DNA from: Pterois miles | Taxonomy: Eukaryota; Chordata; Actinopteri; Perciformes; Scorpaenidae | NCBI GenBank assembly: GCA_947000775.1 | Contig: CAMQGK010000144.1 | Coordinates: 12,539,001 to 12,603,000 of the forward strand | Direction of reading: 5' to 3' | DNA length: 64,000 nt | Shown: positions 35,901 to 47,700 of the stretch, in pieces | Position numbering within the stretch: the stretch's first letter is position 1 | Layout: every line of letters begins with the position of its first letter | Notes under the pieces: generated by a model | Database searches by the model: none | What the model saw: only the letters and a program-made list of their open reading frames with translations | Told to the model about the DNA's origin: nothing | Made by a program: the position numbers and the translations under genes

Positions 35901-36512
35901 GAAGACTTAGGAAGCTTAGTGGAGATAGTGGAGGAGGAAGAGGAGGAGCAGGAAGAGACGGAGATGGAAACAGAGAAAGAAGACAGTGGGTGTGTGATTT
36001 CAGACCAGCCAGTCAGTCACAGCGACAAGCCGGTCAGTCAGACACCTGAAGTCTCGTCATCGTCTCTGTCTGGTCTGGGGGTACCGTGCTGTCAGGGGCA
36101 TCCAGACTCCACAAGCCCAGAGGAAGGACAGGATGAGGAGACAGAACCTAACAACAACACCAACAAACCTCCTCCTCTCCTCCCTGAATCCTCTGTGCCC
36201 TCCATCCCTGCGTCCTCCTCCAGACTCATCCTGAACGAGAAGGAGGCACGAAAAACAGGAAAAGCAGGAGAGCAAGATGAAAAAACAGAGGGGGGAAGAG
36301 ATGACCTCTTAACAGACAAATCCCACAATGCATCGGGGACCCGGGACGAGGCTGCTCCGAGGGCGGAGCAGGGGAAACGACACAGCTTAAAGCTGCGAGA
36401 GAGACTCTTTCAGTTCCCTCTGTGTGAGAAAGCTCTGGCCTTCAACATACCGACACACAACAAACCCAAGATCCTTCCACTGGCTCAGTACAACTGCTGC
36501 CATGTGCTATAA
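21256..36512 (+). CDS. snrk: SNF-related Ser/Thr kinase (SNRK), shortened C-terminus
   Basis: AMPK-related kinase. Mammalian SNRK is activated by LKB1 and acts in metabolic and cardiac regulation. Coding exons are 21256-21491, 22172-22566, 33014-33155 and 35432-36512, 617 residues. The kinase domain covers about 30-283: GRGHFAVV loop (37-44), VAVK Lys59, HRDLKPEN with Asp153, DFG Asp172, and activation-loop Thr187 in ATSCGSLAYSAPE, the expected LKB1 site. The phrase LARHV and the sequence around EILLGEEYDAPAVD are characteristic of SNRK. The tail has a poly-Glu run at about 364-373 and acidic stretches, then QFPLCEKALAFNI and a CCHVL end, which also match SNRK. Human SNRK is 765 residues and has a UBA domain directly after the kinase; none is visible here. 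ATG context is strong (A at -3, G at +4). The intron before 33014 is 10.4 kb. Whether it is snrka or snrkb is unresolved. Confidence 0.95.
21527..21940 (+). mobile_element. MITE, AGGTGCTATTGATAA family (family C), copy 1
   Basis: It starts AAAAGGTGCTGTTGATAATG and ends TTATCAATAAGACCTTTAA, whose reverse complement TTAAAGGTCTTATTGATAA mirrors the left end. The interior holds TTTACTTCACAACAAGTCG and TTATTGGCTCACAAGCC, shared with 29397-29715. It begins about 35 bases after the donor of the first snrk coding exon. Confidence 0.65.
23546..23616 (+). repeat. (TG)n microsatellite
   Basis: About 35 uninterrupted TG units. Shorter TG runs follow at 23674-23692 and 23757-23776. Confidence 0.95.
23935..24023 (+). 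repeat. (TG)n microsatellite
   Basis: About 44 uninterrupted TG units, 320 bases after the preceding tract in the same intron. Confidence 0.95.
26374..27050 (+). repeat. 27-bp minisatellite
   Basis: About 25 tandem units of roughly 27 bases with consensus AGTTAAGGTTAGG(T/C)ATTGACC(A/T). Units differ mainly in the 4-6 bases after GACC (ACAAA, TTGAA, ATGAA, ATTAA), and a few lack the GTTAG part. Unit boundaries stay in phase for long runs. Confidence 0.9.
29397..29715 (+). mobile_element. MITE, family C, copy 2
   Basis: It starts TTTAAAGGTGCTATTGATAA and ends near TATTATCAATAAGACCTTC. Internal blocks TTTACTTCACAACAAGTTG and CTATTGGCTCACAAGTC match copy 1 at 21527-21940. Confidence 0.65.
31390..31953 (-). 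mobile_element. DNA transposon copy, family A, reversed
   Basis: It runs from TGTAGCGGACTCAGCTAGAG through CCTCTGACCTCAAGATATG and GTTTTTGGACAATATTTGTC to ATTTTAATCAGCCCTAG, the reverse of the left end of the copy at 13602. Confidence 0.7.
32926..33009 (+). repeat. (TG)n tract occupying the 3' splice site of snrk exon 33014-33155
   Basis: About 41 TG units with one C interruption near 32988. The tract is followed at once by the acceptor TTCCAG (33008-33013). It stands where the polypyrimidine tract would normally be. The nearest upstream pyrimidine-rich stretch and branch-like CTAAT lie at about 32908-32925. Confidence 0.95.
33156..35431 (+). other. snrk intron 33156-35431
   Basis: Apart from the tRNA-like SINE at 35030-35214 I see only AT-rich sequence. 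I looked for a hidden exon that could encode the missing UBA domain and found none with splice sites and a matching frame. Confidence 0.5.
35030..35214 (-). mobile_element. tRNA-derived SINE (minus), second type
   Basis: On the minus strand the head reads TGCCACTGTGGCTCAGAGGG (box A-like) and TTTGTGGTTCAATCC (box B-like). The body then carries CTTTGAGCAAGGCATAGCC and CAGTGTGTGAATGAG. The layout is like common acanthomorph SINEs and differs from the copies at 9470 and 60618. Confidence 0.6.
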
Positions 36513-36748
36513 GTGAAACCAGCCTGTGATGTGCTGCTTGCTCACTGGTGGATGTGCAGACTGGTTAGCAGGTTGGCAGGCGGCTGGCTACAGAGCACAC
36601 ACCTTGTGAAGTGGCAAACCGCTGAGCTCCCTGCTGAGCCTTTCTGCTATAGAGACCTCAAGGCAGGAGAGCAGCAAACACCAAGGGTGCAGGACGAGAT
36701 GTGTACAGCTTCATACCTACAACACTCGGCTCTATCATTGGCTCATGT

Positions 36749-36754
36749 AATAAA
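36749..36754 (+). terminator. snrk: Proximal candidate poly(A) signal of snrk
   Basis: AATAAA 237 bases after the snrk stop, the first canonical hexamer in the 3' region. A second candidate follows at 37815. Confidence 0.45.
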
Positions 36755-37814
36755 CATTGTGTTAAGCTAGAGGTGGTGTACAGCACAGTAGTCAGACTTA
36801 ATAGAACCTCATGCATTTGCTGCTGTTAAGAGGAGCAACCATAGAATTACAATGACTAGACTGTGTCTGATCTGTAGCTTAGAAACAATACTGGACCAAT
36901 GAATGATGACCTTGAGGCCACAAGCTGAAATGTGTCGGTCTAACGTGTTCAGACTAAGAGCGAAGCGAATTTTCGCTTTACTTACACAAGTTGGACTGCT
37001 GGTGTCATCTGTGTTCGTTCACGCTAGACATGCCGCTCATCTCCATAGATAACCAACAACTTTTCTTGCTGCCATTTCTGTCATCAACCATGAAAGAAAT
37101 AACCTTGGTGGCTGCTTAGTACATGTTGTGTTCCAGATATGTCAGAAAACCAAACGCCATCATGTCTGCGTTCATAACATCCCCTGGCGACGAGATGTAT
37201 TTATCCAGCAAGGCGCCCACAGCTACTGCGGTATGAACCTCAAATAATCAGATCGTGCTGATTTAATTTCAATAAACGGAACAAAAGGATGCTGAAATAA
37301 CAACATCATGATGCTGATTTGTAAAAAGTCTGAATTCATGCTTTGTCAAGTCTGTCAGCAAGATGACAAGCATGCAGATTTCTCACTCAAGTTGTAATAT
37401 TTCAACTCATGCAAATGACCGAAATTTCACGTTTGCGTTCCCTCAATCGCCTCATTCGCGAATTTGCGTCTGTTTGCCTCTTTACAGTGACTTTGGATGT
37501 AACTGCGCCGTGCGAAAAGTTTGCTCTGCTCTTGGTGTGAACAAAGTTGTTCTATATACTGCAAGTGCTGCTGGAGTTTTGACCTCCTCAGACAATACTG
37601 GACCTACAGGAAGGATGACGACAGCGAGAGATAGACTGCAACAGTTTTATTGAATAAGCTATAGTCTGTTAAAAGGTGCCTACAATGATGAAATGGGTTT
37701 CATACTGTACACGGCCTCTGTGTCTTTTGGGTTTCTGACTGTAAAAAGCTCAAAGTCTGAATGGTCTGGCACTCAGTAGATCCACAATTTCATATTTTAT
37801 AATATATTAATTAG

Positions 37815-37820
37815 AATAAA
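37815..37820 (+). terminator. snrk: Distal candidate poly(A) signal of snrk
   Basis: AATAAA 1.3 kb after the stop codon. Use of both signals would give a short and a long 3' UTR. Confidence 0.35.
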
Positions 37821-38482
37821 GTTTGAACCAGCTTCTGCTACAGAGTAGCACTTGTTTCCTCTTTCCATTGCACAGCCTGCTTCTCTCGTTGGCTTAAAAG
37901 CTCTTAATATAAGCTCTATTCAAGAATGACTGTTATAATATGATGTGATGATATGATATGATATTGTGTAATATATGCCTAAGACTGAGATGATGATATG
38001 ACTTTCTGCTCTCTTAATCCTAAAGTCTAATTAATATAATGGCTTGTCCTAACATACCATATAATACTATTGATGGGATCATTGATCGGGATGCAGGTCT
38101 TCCGTTGGATTTGAACTTTGTATTCATACTGAACAGCTGAATAATATTTGATCTTGACAGTTTTATTTTGGGTGTGCAAATAGGACGTTTCTTGGATTTG
38201 TTATATAACGTGACAAAGATATTAATTCTCTGAAGAGATATGTGACTTTGTGCATGTTGTTACTGTTATTTATCACCAATATACCTCCATGTGTCTTGGA
38301 TCTGACAGGACATTGTTCTTGTGTAACTGTAAGTACCTTGAGGTAACTCACTGAATGATGAATTGCACACAGTACGACTACTGTAGCTGGTAGCTTTCTA
38401 CAACCAGTATCTTTGGACTGATGGATAGATTTGGTGATCATTTAGAGCGAATGATGTGGTATGTTATTGAGTGGCTGAGGAG

Positions 38483-39276
38483 TCCCTCTATGGAGGACGG
38501 AACCTGCCAAAATAAAAATAAATAAATAAATGACTCGATTAATAAATTTCATTAAATAAAGCAACAATAATATGAAAAATAAATGTAGCCATTAATGAAA
38601 CGATAAAATGTTGCATAAATTGATATTTCTGTTTTAATTTGCTTCTTTATTTATTTCTCTTTGTTTTAATTCCCTTATTTATTAACATATTTATTTTTAT
38701 AAAAATCGTAATGTATTTCTTTATTTTTGCATTTATTTTATTTTTATATTCTTAAATGTGTGTATTTATTTGTATATTTATTTATTTCAGAGTGAGTTTC
38801 ATCCCTTATTTATTTAAGGATACAAAGAACAGAGAAAATAATAATACACAAAATAAAAATAATACAGAAATAAACACGGCTGGGGAAATAGATAAGGGGT
38901 GAAATACAAAGCTAAAATCATGCAGAAATAAATAAATGCACACATGAATAAATAAATACCAACATTTAGAAATAAATCTAAAATAAAAAATAAAGTGGTA
39001 AATGCAAAAATAAATCAATATATCTAAAAATTAATACAAAGACATTTATAAATTAAAGGGAAAGTTGAACAGAAGAGTAAATAAATAAGGTAATACAAAG
39101 ATACATAAATAAAGAAGCAAATTAAAACAGAAATATCAAGTTATGTCATTTTATCAATTAATTAATGGCCATTTATTTTTAATATTTTTTACTATATATA
39201 ATTACATTTATTTATTTGTTAAGTCATTTATTTATTATTTTATTTTGGATTTTGGCAGGTTCTTCCATATCCCTTC
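38483..39276. mobile_element. Foldback element: long palindrome with inverted ends
   Basis: The left end CCCTCTATGGAGGACGGAAC plus CTGCCAAAAT matches the reverse complement of the right end (GGATATGGAAGAACCTGCCA). Inner blocks also pair: TTGATATTTCTGTTTTAATT near 38620 against AATTAAAACAGAAATATCAA near 39121, and AAATGTAGCCATTAATG against CATTAATTAATGGCCATTT-type sequence near 39160. The whole 790 bases is thus two inverted arms around a centre near 38.88 kb, rich in AAATA units. A fragment of the family lies at 5075-5235. Confidence 0.7.
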
Positions 39277-40388
39277 GTATGGTATCATTTGACTGTAGAA
39301 AGCCTCTGTGTGTTTCTATATTTCCTCACACACACTGTATTTTTCCTCTTTTGAAGCTGAGACAAGAGCTGAAACATTTTGTAAAGTTAAAGAAGGCCAA
39401 AGCTGTACAATAAGCTCCATCTCCCTTCTACAGCTCAGTAAACAGAGTGTATTCCTGTCAGTCACTGCGGCCTCATGGGTACAATTATTTTGATTTTTAG
39501 TGTGTGACCTGTGTTCATACGGTCCAATACAAGGAGCGGATGTCATGTGAAATCTGATTATTGCTCATATTTCATCAGCCATTGAAGCATAAAATCTGTG
39601 CAGAAGAGGGATTTAATCCCATCATTTGTACCTGTGTGATTGCAGCCTGTCTCTCCTCAGCGTGTCTGTGTCTACTGACCTGCATTGTAACTAGGACCAC
39701 GTCTCCATGGAGCCATGAACTTATTTTTCTGTATTTATTTATTAAAACAGTTTAAATCAACAGATTGAATGTGTGCAGTGTGCTGATTTTGTAGAGAATG
39801 TGGACAGTGATGCAGTATAGTGTCGTTTCTCTCAAACACACTGGAGACTAAATATTTCCCTCTGGACGAGGCTGGATTACCAACCCCAGACCCCCAGCTG
39901 CCCTGACAAGCCCAGTATGTCAATAAATTGCATACGTTTGAGGCTGTGTACTGCTAAAGCACAATATCAAGTGAAATGGTACATAATAGGATACACACAC
40001 ACACAAAGCTAAGAGAGGGGGGAGGAATGAGGGATCAATAGAGCCCTATTAAGTATTCCTCAGTCCACAATACCTCAGGCAATGCTGCTTTAATACATGA
40101 TGATAAACCAAACGTTCATGTGTCAACTAACAAAATGCAAGTAACTAAATTACCAACACAGACAAACTATAATATAGTCAGTGGTGGAAGAAGCATTCAG
40201 ATTCTTGTAAAGTAGTCCAGTTCAAGTAAAAGTCTTGTATTCAAAGTACTATCATCTAGGCCTAAATGTACTTTATCAAAATTCATTATGCAGCAGAATG
40301 GCTCTACAGTATTATATTAGTGTAGATGTTATATTATTGGATTATTATTATATTTATTTATTTATTTATTTATATTATTATATTATTA

Positions 40389-40572
40389 TATTTCTATTAT
40401 TATTGCTACTATGGCTGTTATTATATTTAGTAGTTGTCATATTTCTATTATTGCTACTATGGCTGTTATTATATTTAGTAGTTGTCATATTTCTATTATT
40501 ATTGCTACTATGACTGTTATTATATTTAGTAGTCGTCATATTTTTATTATTATTGCTACTATTATTGATGAC
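40389..40572 (+). repeat. 48-51-bp tandem repeat
   Basis: Three and a half units containing GCTACTATGGCTGTTATTAT and ATTTAGTAGTTGTCATATTT. Units differ by one ATT triplet and a few substitutions. Open frames across it on both strands are artefacts. Confidence 0.85.
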
Positions 40573-40609
40573 ATTTCTACTTTCATTATCAACTGCCAAG
40601 CTTCTCAGG

Positions 40610-41080
40610 CTTGCACAGCTGCTGGATTGTCAGGGAGAGAGGAGCAGCTGGACCCAAATGCAGGAGATTACAGGCAACAGAAACCTGGCGAAATAATTCT
40701 AATTTAATATCCAATGCAAGCAAGGCAAAAGTGAAACTCTCATAACAAAATCAAGGATCCAACAAAGACTGAATTGAAAACCAGGAGTTAAATACAAACT
40801 GATCTGACAAGAGGATGAAGTGCAAGTGGAGAGATGGGCGGAGAAGCTCAGGTGAGGGGAATGACGTGATTAGGTCAAGGAATGGACAGGGACCTGATTG
40901 GCTGATTGGCACTAGGTACAGGAAAGGAGCTGATTGGCTGGGAAGAAGTAACAACGCAGATTCAGAGCAGGTGTGGAGATGGGTAAAGGAGGGAAAACAC
41001 AGTGCAGAAAACCCAACACAGAAAACAACTCAGTCCCGTCTACAAAAAAGTCTGACACAGTGCCGTACTGTGACATGGAA
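40610..41080 (-). repeat. Probable retroelement fragment
   Basis: The block with GAGCAGCTGGACCCAAATGC, GATCTGACAAGAGGATGAAG, CCTGATTGGCTGATTGGC and GTCTGACACAGTGCCGTACT resembles, reversed, the repeat at 50733-51180 and similar dispersed fish repeats. Assignment is by general resemblance only. Confidence 0.4.
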
Positions 41081-43574
41081 ACTGAAACTCCATGTCAATT
41101 CCTAGCAATTCCTGGGAGTTTTGTGTGCTAAAAACACACAAGAGTGAATGAGAATTGGTGATTATATCCCAGAGTACCAAATATCTGTCTCCAAAAGGCT
41201 GGCCGACCAGACAACAGTGTATAGAGCAGCGATAGTGGCAGCCATTATTGGTTTGTGGGTTGGTTGAAGAGGTCAGACCTGATAGGGTGCTGGTTTGCTC
41301 AGACTAAACAGCTGTTGTATTAGCACACAGTCAACACAATCTCTATGGGAAGATCTACTCATTGAACTGTACCTATGTTTGCTGAGACTGTAGCGGTGGT
41401 GTACTGTATTTGTGCAGTTCTGTTGGGTACCAGGCTGGACAGGAATGAGTGTGCCAATACCACTTGGCAGAGGAGAGGAGAAAGTAATTAGGAGGAAAGG
41501 AATGGAGAGGAGGCACAAAAAGTAGGATGAACACAAAGGAGGTATCATAAAATACAGTGATGGCAAAGATGAAAGGAAAAGGTGTGTGTGGGGGGGATCA
41601 TCACAGAAAGACTCAATCAGTGATTCTGAAATTTTTGTGAAATAATTTCTTACAGGTAATGCCTTAACATGCTTTTGCATTGCTTTTGCAAAACAGCAGT
41701 CAAATCCCAAAGATATTTACTTTAAAATCACAAAATAAATGAAAAAAATATAATATATAATAATATATATAATAATATTTAATATTCTTGTCATCGTTGA
41801 ATTTAAAATTGCTCATTAACTTTCTGTTGATCAACCAGCTCTATAAACTAGTAACTTTTCATAAAGAGCAGATACGGGAAACAAACAGTTTCCTTCTGTG
41901 AGTTTATTGCAGGACAGCGAGCAAACACTGCCATCTCTGTTTCTGACTTGAAATCCTGATCATGGGACCAGCTTATCGAAAAGTTCATTTTCACTAACTC
42001 ATCACAACCCTTCAGAGCAGAGCACACACACTCCCAGGTTTATTAATGTCAGCAGTGCACATGTACAGCCGCATGAGGAAGTCTCACCAACCCTCTGCAG
42101 CGGCATCTTTACTGAGGCAGTCCTACAGCCACCAGGGCCGGTCAAAAGCTGCATGTGGAATAATATGGAAAGTATACGTATAGTGCCTACTGGTGGCTGG
42201 AAAGAATACTAACTCCTAAAATCAATAACTTATATAGTAAACAATACACCACTGTCAAGCAAGTAAGGAAGAAATGGTGGACTTCCTGGAGGATTAATCT
42301 GCACATTCACTGTAATAAATCAAATCTGCCAGTGGAGCACTGATGTATGAATGTCAAGTGTGAATTAGTTATTGCAGCAGACTGAACATTTTTTTTCTTA
42401 GAGACACACAACAGTTTGGCAGGTGACTGAAATCCACACATAAAAATTATACATTTCTAAAAACAAAGCACACAGCGGTTCTTTGGTAGCTCCCTATCAC
42501 TTTCAATGCAAATCAAATCTTGGCACACAGTTTAATGTATTCATCTTATGTTACAGATGTGCCATGGTCCTATAACGATAATGTGAGTATTTAAGGAGAG
42601 GGCAGTACCATCAATGGAGGGTATAAGTGCAACGTTTTCCCCCCAACTACCCAACCTTTAAGCCTTTTTCATGATTTCTTACGAGTTCTTAAACATCAAT
42701 TCAGACAAGAAAGTCAACTGCGCACAAAAACAGATGATTGTGTAAAAGTAAAATACTCTTACACTATCTAAAATACTGTAAAAGTCTTTACATCCCTGTA
42801 TAAGGACTCAGTATATGACTTTTTTAATACTGACCCACCTGGTACCATACTTCTACTGAAAATACAGATGGCAAGTTTAAGCTAAAGGATAATGATTATG
42901 TCTGTTTTTTTCCTCCATGTGATGGGAAAATTAATCATTTTCTGAAATTAAAGCTGCAATTATTGTTTTTGTCCACTTGGGAGGGCAAAACAAACTGTAA
43001 ACACAACATCAAAATATGGTCTATTATTCAATGTATAAAGTTGACATGGCGAATTTGTTAACAAACAGATGCTCATTTAGGCATCCAGCAGTTATGAAGC
43101 AACATTAGCATTCATTTGTAGTTGTCTTTCTGTCTACCTGATATCCAATATTCACTCTCCTTTTAGCTCTGTTTTTGGTCTCCACCAGCTTCTCAGGGAA
43201 TTATCTGGCCCTGGCAGTCAGAGTCAATGTAAACTGCAAAGTTGCAGGCCAGAAAATGAAAACAATGTGCTAAAAGTCTGTTGAGCTGAGCAGAACTGCA
43301 CTATTGGGTGACAATTCCCTGTAGTTTCATTATTACGAGCCAACCCTTTCACATTTATATTGATTAAAGTTGCTAAATTTGGGACTGGGAGCATTTCTAT
43401 TGTCCACCATAGCTCTAATCAGCTCACAGCTAATGATGCTAACAGCGCAAACAACAGCAAAAGTGCTGACAGATCTAACAGAGTTAACCTGAGCGTGAAC
43501 TGGAGGGTGGAACCTATACTTCTACGACGATGCCGTCAGCCAGGACATTATATCAGCTATAACTGGCGTATAGG

Positions 43575-43960
43575 AGAAGTGCAGAGCAGCGGCCATGAGC
43601 TAACCAGCAGTGCATGCTCATATGCACTAAAAGGCAATGTGGCCGGCCTGGCTATGTCAATAAAGCATGGAGAAGCTCTGATTACAACACACACAGAGGG
43701 AGAGTGACTTATTCGCTGCTTAGGTAAACATTACTCTCATTACTCATTACTCATTGCTCTCATACTGCCGTATGAGAGCAGTGCAGAGCAGCAGCCATGA
43801 GCTAGCCAGTGGGTCACACTCACATGCATTAAAAGGTATGCATGGCCGGCCCGGCTATGTCAACAAAGCACAGAGAAGCTAACAAAAGCATAACAACATC
43901 CACAGAGGGAGAGTGACTTCACTCTCACGCTCAAGTAGACATTATTGCTCTATATCTTTA
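43575..43960 (+). repeat. Tandem duplication of about 200 bases
   Basis: Two adjacent copies carry GTGCAGAGCAGCGGCCATGA / GTGCAGAGCAGCAGCCATGA, then GGCCGGCCTGGCTATGTCAA / GGCCGGCCCGGCTATGTCAA, then CACAGAGGGAGAGTGACTT. They differ by scattered substitutions, so the duplication is old. Confidence 0.7.
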
Positions 43961-44785
43961 TATAGACAATCATTGTTTGATGCTATATTAATGCTCTGGA
44001 TATCGATTATGCACTTTAAAGCAGCTTGAAAGACTGACTTTCATTTAAGTGTTGCTTTTTGTCTTATAATTACAGACTTTTATATTTGCACCCTTCCAAC
44101 TTTGTATTGCAAAGATTTATCTTTTCATCTTATTTATAACCTAATCCCTCCAGTGATGATACTGTCCTCTAATTATGAATCCTCAACACTAACTGTAGCT
44201 TATCATCAGGTAATCTGAGCAAAAATGCTCCTGAAAGAGTCCCACTCCAGGCAAAAAAAAAAAAACTTTTGTCAAGTATATTGTCACTGTCTGCCTTTGA
44301 CCTTGCCCATCACATCAAATACTCTGTCCTGTCTGTCCCTTACTACTTTCAATATATTGACTGTACATACATGTAGCCACAGTGAGTTTACAAGAGCACT
44401 TGAGTTTTCCCTCATTAAATCTGAACAAACCCTGTGAAAACCTCCATTATCATACCATAGTCTTTTTTAAAGGGCGTTTGCACACATAACCAATACATTC
44501 CATTTGCAGTCTAATATTAAAAAAAATTTAGCAGCTGTTTCAATTGCACTTGCAGTGTACATGTAATATGAGTGTGCAGTTCAAATGGCATGCATTGCAG
44601 AAGCACCATGTTAATTAGTGAGATCAACGGAAACACTAAATTGTACAGGGGTGGTATTAGGGGCACAGCAGTATGCACTGTGGACCCTCTCCTCCTCTGT
44701 GGGTCCACACAACACTGAGGTTGGTACTATTCTTCTGGTTGTAGTAGTCCAGCCCAGGACTCCATGAAGCAACACCTCAACGTTT

Positions 44786-47700
44786 TCAAGACTCCTCAGA
44801 ATGTAGTTTCTGGAGGAGAAGAAAGAAACGTTGTCACACAGATGAAGGAGAACACCAAAACGCTAAATAATGAAATGTATGGTGGAGGATTAACCTGCTC
44901 TCTCAAGGCCTGCATGGACGTGTACTCAATATGCTCTCTCTTTTTCCGGATCCAGTCCGGTTCATCAGGGATCAGTACTGACAAAACCACCTTAATCAAG
45001 ATCAGCACATGCTGCAAACACACACACAGGTTAACATGTCAGGTTGTAATTATTGTTAATGAGACTCCCACTAATGACCTCTTCTTCCTCCCTCTTATGC
45101 TGACCTCACATCGAACAAATTTTCAAGCGATTTCACTGTCGCAGATATATTGCCAGTGTCACAATAAAATCACCAGAGTTGTGACACGCTCCTCTGGCCT
45201 TGATTGTTTAGTTGGTTCTCAAACTTTTTGGGTACATGGACCCCTTAAAGGTGAGAACATTTTCCAAAGACACCCTCTTAATCGTAACGCAGATCAAATA
45301 TAATATTTGCTACTATTTGTACTCTTAGATGCTGCTGGAACTATTTGTATTTTAAACTTTTCAGCCTAAAAACTTCAGATCTGCTTGACAGTGATAAACA
45401 GAAACACATTTCAATTGGAATCATGTTAACAACACTTAACCCTGATATACAGGTGCTTTGTAATCAGATGTCACTTTCTGGTTTCATAGCTTTATTGGCT
45501 AGACACATGACACTTATTTATTTCCTGTTGTCCCCATTTTATGTACTTTTTAAAGGCTTTTAGCACTCTGCAGCACTGAAGCACTTTCTAATAGAGTTTT
45601 TATGTTTGTGTTTATGTTTTGTTTTTATGCTGTGTTCTTATGTATCGTTATGTTGTAAAGCACTTTGGGAGCCTGTGGGCTATTGTAAAGCGCTATATAA
45701 ATAAAATTTGATTGATTGATTGATTGACTTTTAGGTCTCCCATCGCTTAATATAAATGTCATCATATCTTCTCAGTTTAACTAGTTTGGTCCTTGATGAT
45801 GTGGACTGACTCCTGTATTCTCCATGCTCACCAGCTAGCTAGCTGGCTAATAAGCTAAGCTAAGCCTTAGCAGGAATAGTTTGTTGCTCCTTGACTGAAA
45901 TGACTGATTCATGACAGATTGACGTGATGTGTCACAATCATATCAGAGTTTCTATTGCCCAAATCTAACGTGGTGGTAGTAATGGACACAAAATGCTTGT
46001 TCTATTGACGCAAATGGTCTGCATGACAGAGTGCCACGGACCCCTGGGGGTCCCCGTAACCCACTTTGAAAATCACTGGTTTGGGGTAGGATGGTCATAA
46101 AACTCAGTCCAAGCTTTCTTAAGTCTCTTTCTCGTTTTGACATGTCAATAAAATTAAACAAGGTTGATATTATCTATAATAAATCATAAGTGTATATAGT
46201 ATATAAGTTCAATGTCATGAACATTGTCAACAACCAATAGGCACGCTCTCTCCAGCACCAAACAGGAAGCAGCAAACAGGATGGAGAGTAAACATGGAGA
46301 AACCAAGCCCCCAGGAAGTGGCCAAACAGTAGTACTGCAGCTTCCATGTCCGTCACGTAATGCCATTGGGCCCAAAAAGACTTTTTCCCATAGACTTACA
46401 TTGGGAATGAGATATCTGTAACTCAGCAGATAACTTTTTTTTAGGGAAACCAACTCCCTGGTACGAACACTACAATAGAACTTATTCAAATCATTAGGTC
46501 GTAAAAGTTGCAAAACACATTAATAGCTGCATTCAGAGGTATTTCTGTTCCTCCATTCATGTGAATGAGACACAGCGTGATGACGAGTGAGAGCCGTGAT
46601 GACGGTGTGAAGTTGTGACCCTGTGACCTTGCCATGTGACTGAGCGGACGCTACTGTAAAGAGCTGGGTGCGTTTTCAGACGGAAGTGAACCATGCACCA
46701 TGCGCCACTGAGCAGAATGCATAAATGCACTGAGCATTGGCATAAATGGGGCACCGCCTCCAATGCTGTTTCCAGTTCTCTTTATACATCTATGGGAGAA
46801 ACTGGTTGAGTGAACAAGAGTGCCTCTTTGACGTGTCCCCCCATGACTCGGTCACAGGGTTCCAACGTCACGGCTTGCGCTGTCGTCATGGTCTGGGTCT
46901 CCATAGACATAAACAGAAGACTAAAATAACTCTGGATTTTAGTTTTTTAAAAGTCTTTTCAGAGTCTCCTAGTGTCATTACCTCCCCCAAAACAGCCAAC
47001 AGCAGAATGTTTGTGCTGCTCATCTCGCCCTCCTTACTCAGCTCCTGTAACCATGGTGACAGCAGCAGCAGCCAGCAGTTGGACATGACGGAGACAAAAC
47101 TCAGAACCTCGAAAGCAATCTGAAACACAAGACAATGACGTGAGCTGTTCACTCACAACTGAGCGTGACATACAGGGTGCGTCTCATTTCTATTGTGTGT
47201 TGTGCTTTCTGCTGACCTGCCACACGCCCATGCTGGCCACAGGGGGGTAGAAGGGTTTCCGGAAGAGTTTGCATATCTTGTAGGCGTCTGATCGGATCTC
47301 TGTTAGGTTATTGATGAGCAGCAGCACAGCCGTCAGTGGATACACGCAGGAGAAAAGACTCAGATACCCAAACTGCACCAGGAGCTCAATGTACTCTGCA
47401 AACAAGCCCTGAGATAAAACAAGAAGCTGTCATACACTGCCAGACTCTTCTCTAATCCCTGTTTTGACATCAAAACACTGTACACTCACAGGGAAAGCAG
47501 GCAGGGTGCCTTGGTTCCTAAATTTGTCCTCCGGTGGGTCATCTTCACTCTCTGTCCTATGGGGGGCACTGATGAACCGGTCCACCAGGAAGGGTATGAC
47601 CACCTCTGTCACCTGGTTGACCAGCTGGGTCACTATCAGCAAAGACGCTAGACGCTTTGGACAGACAAACAGAATATGTGAACTCATTGTTTGTGAACTC

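Larger units (their letters stand above)
37821..44785. other. Convergent spacer between snrk and ano10
   Basis: No supported gene. The stretch contains the foldback palindrome at 38483-39276, a 51-bp tandem repeat near 40.4 kb, a retroelement-like block at 40610-41080 and a tandem duplication at 43575-43960. The 3' UTR of ano10 must extend into the right end, but I saw no clear AATAAA on the minus strand close to its stop. Confidence 0.6.

Noticed and set aside
36950..37640. Coding or regulatory island around the repeated GCGAATTT-type motifs
   Set aside because: The motifs look like a dispersed repeat and the 96-codon frame at 37363-37653 lacks any family or splice support. No second copy was available to prove the repeat.
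43360..43707. 115-codon frame in the convergent spacer
   Set aside because: It overlaps an old tandem duplication, the second unit does not keep the frame, and there is no family resemblance or splice context.
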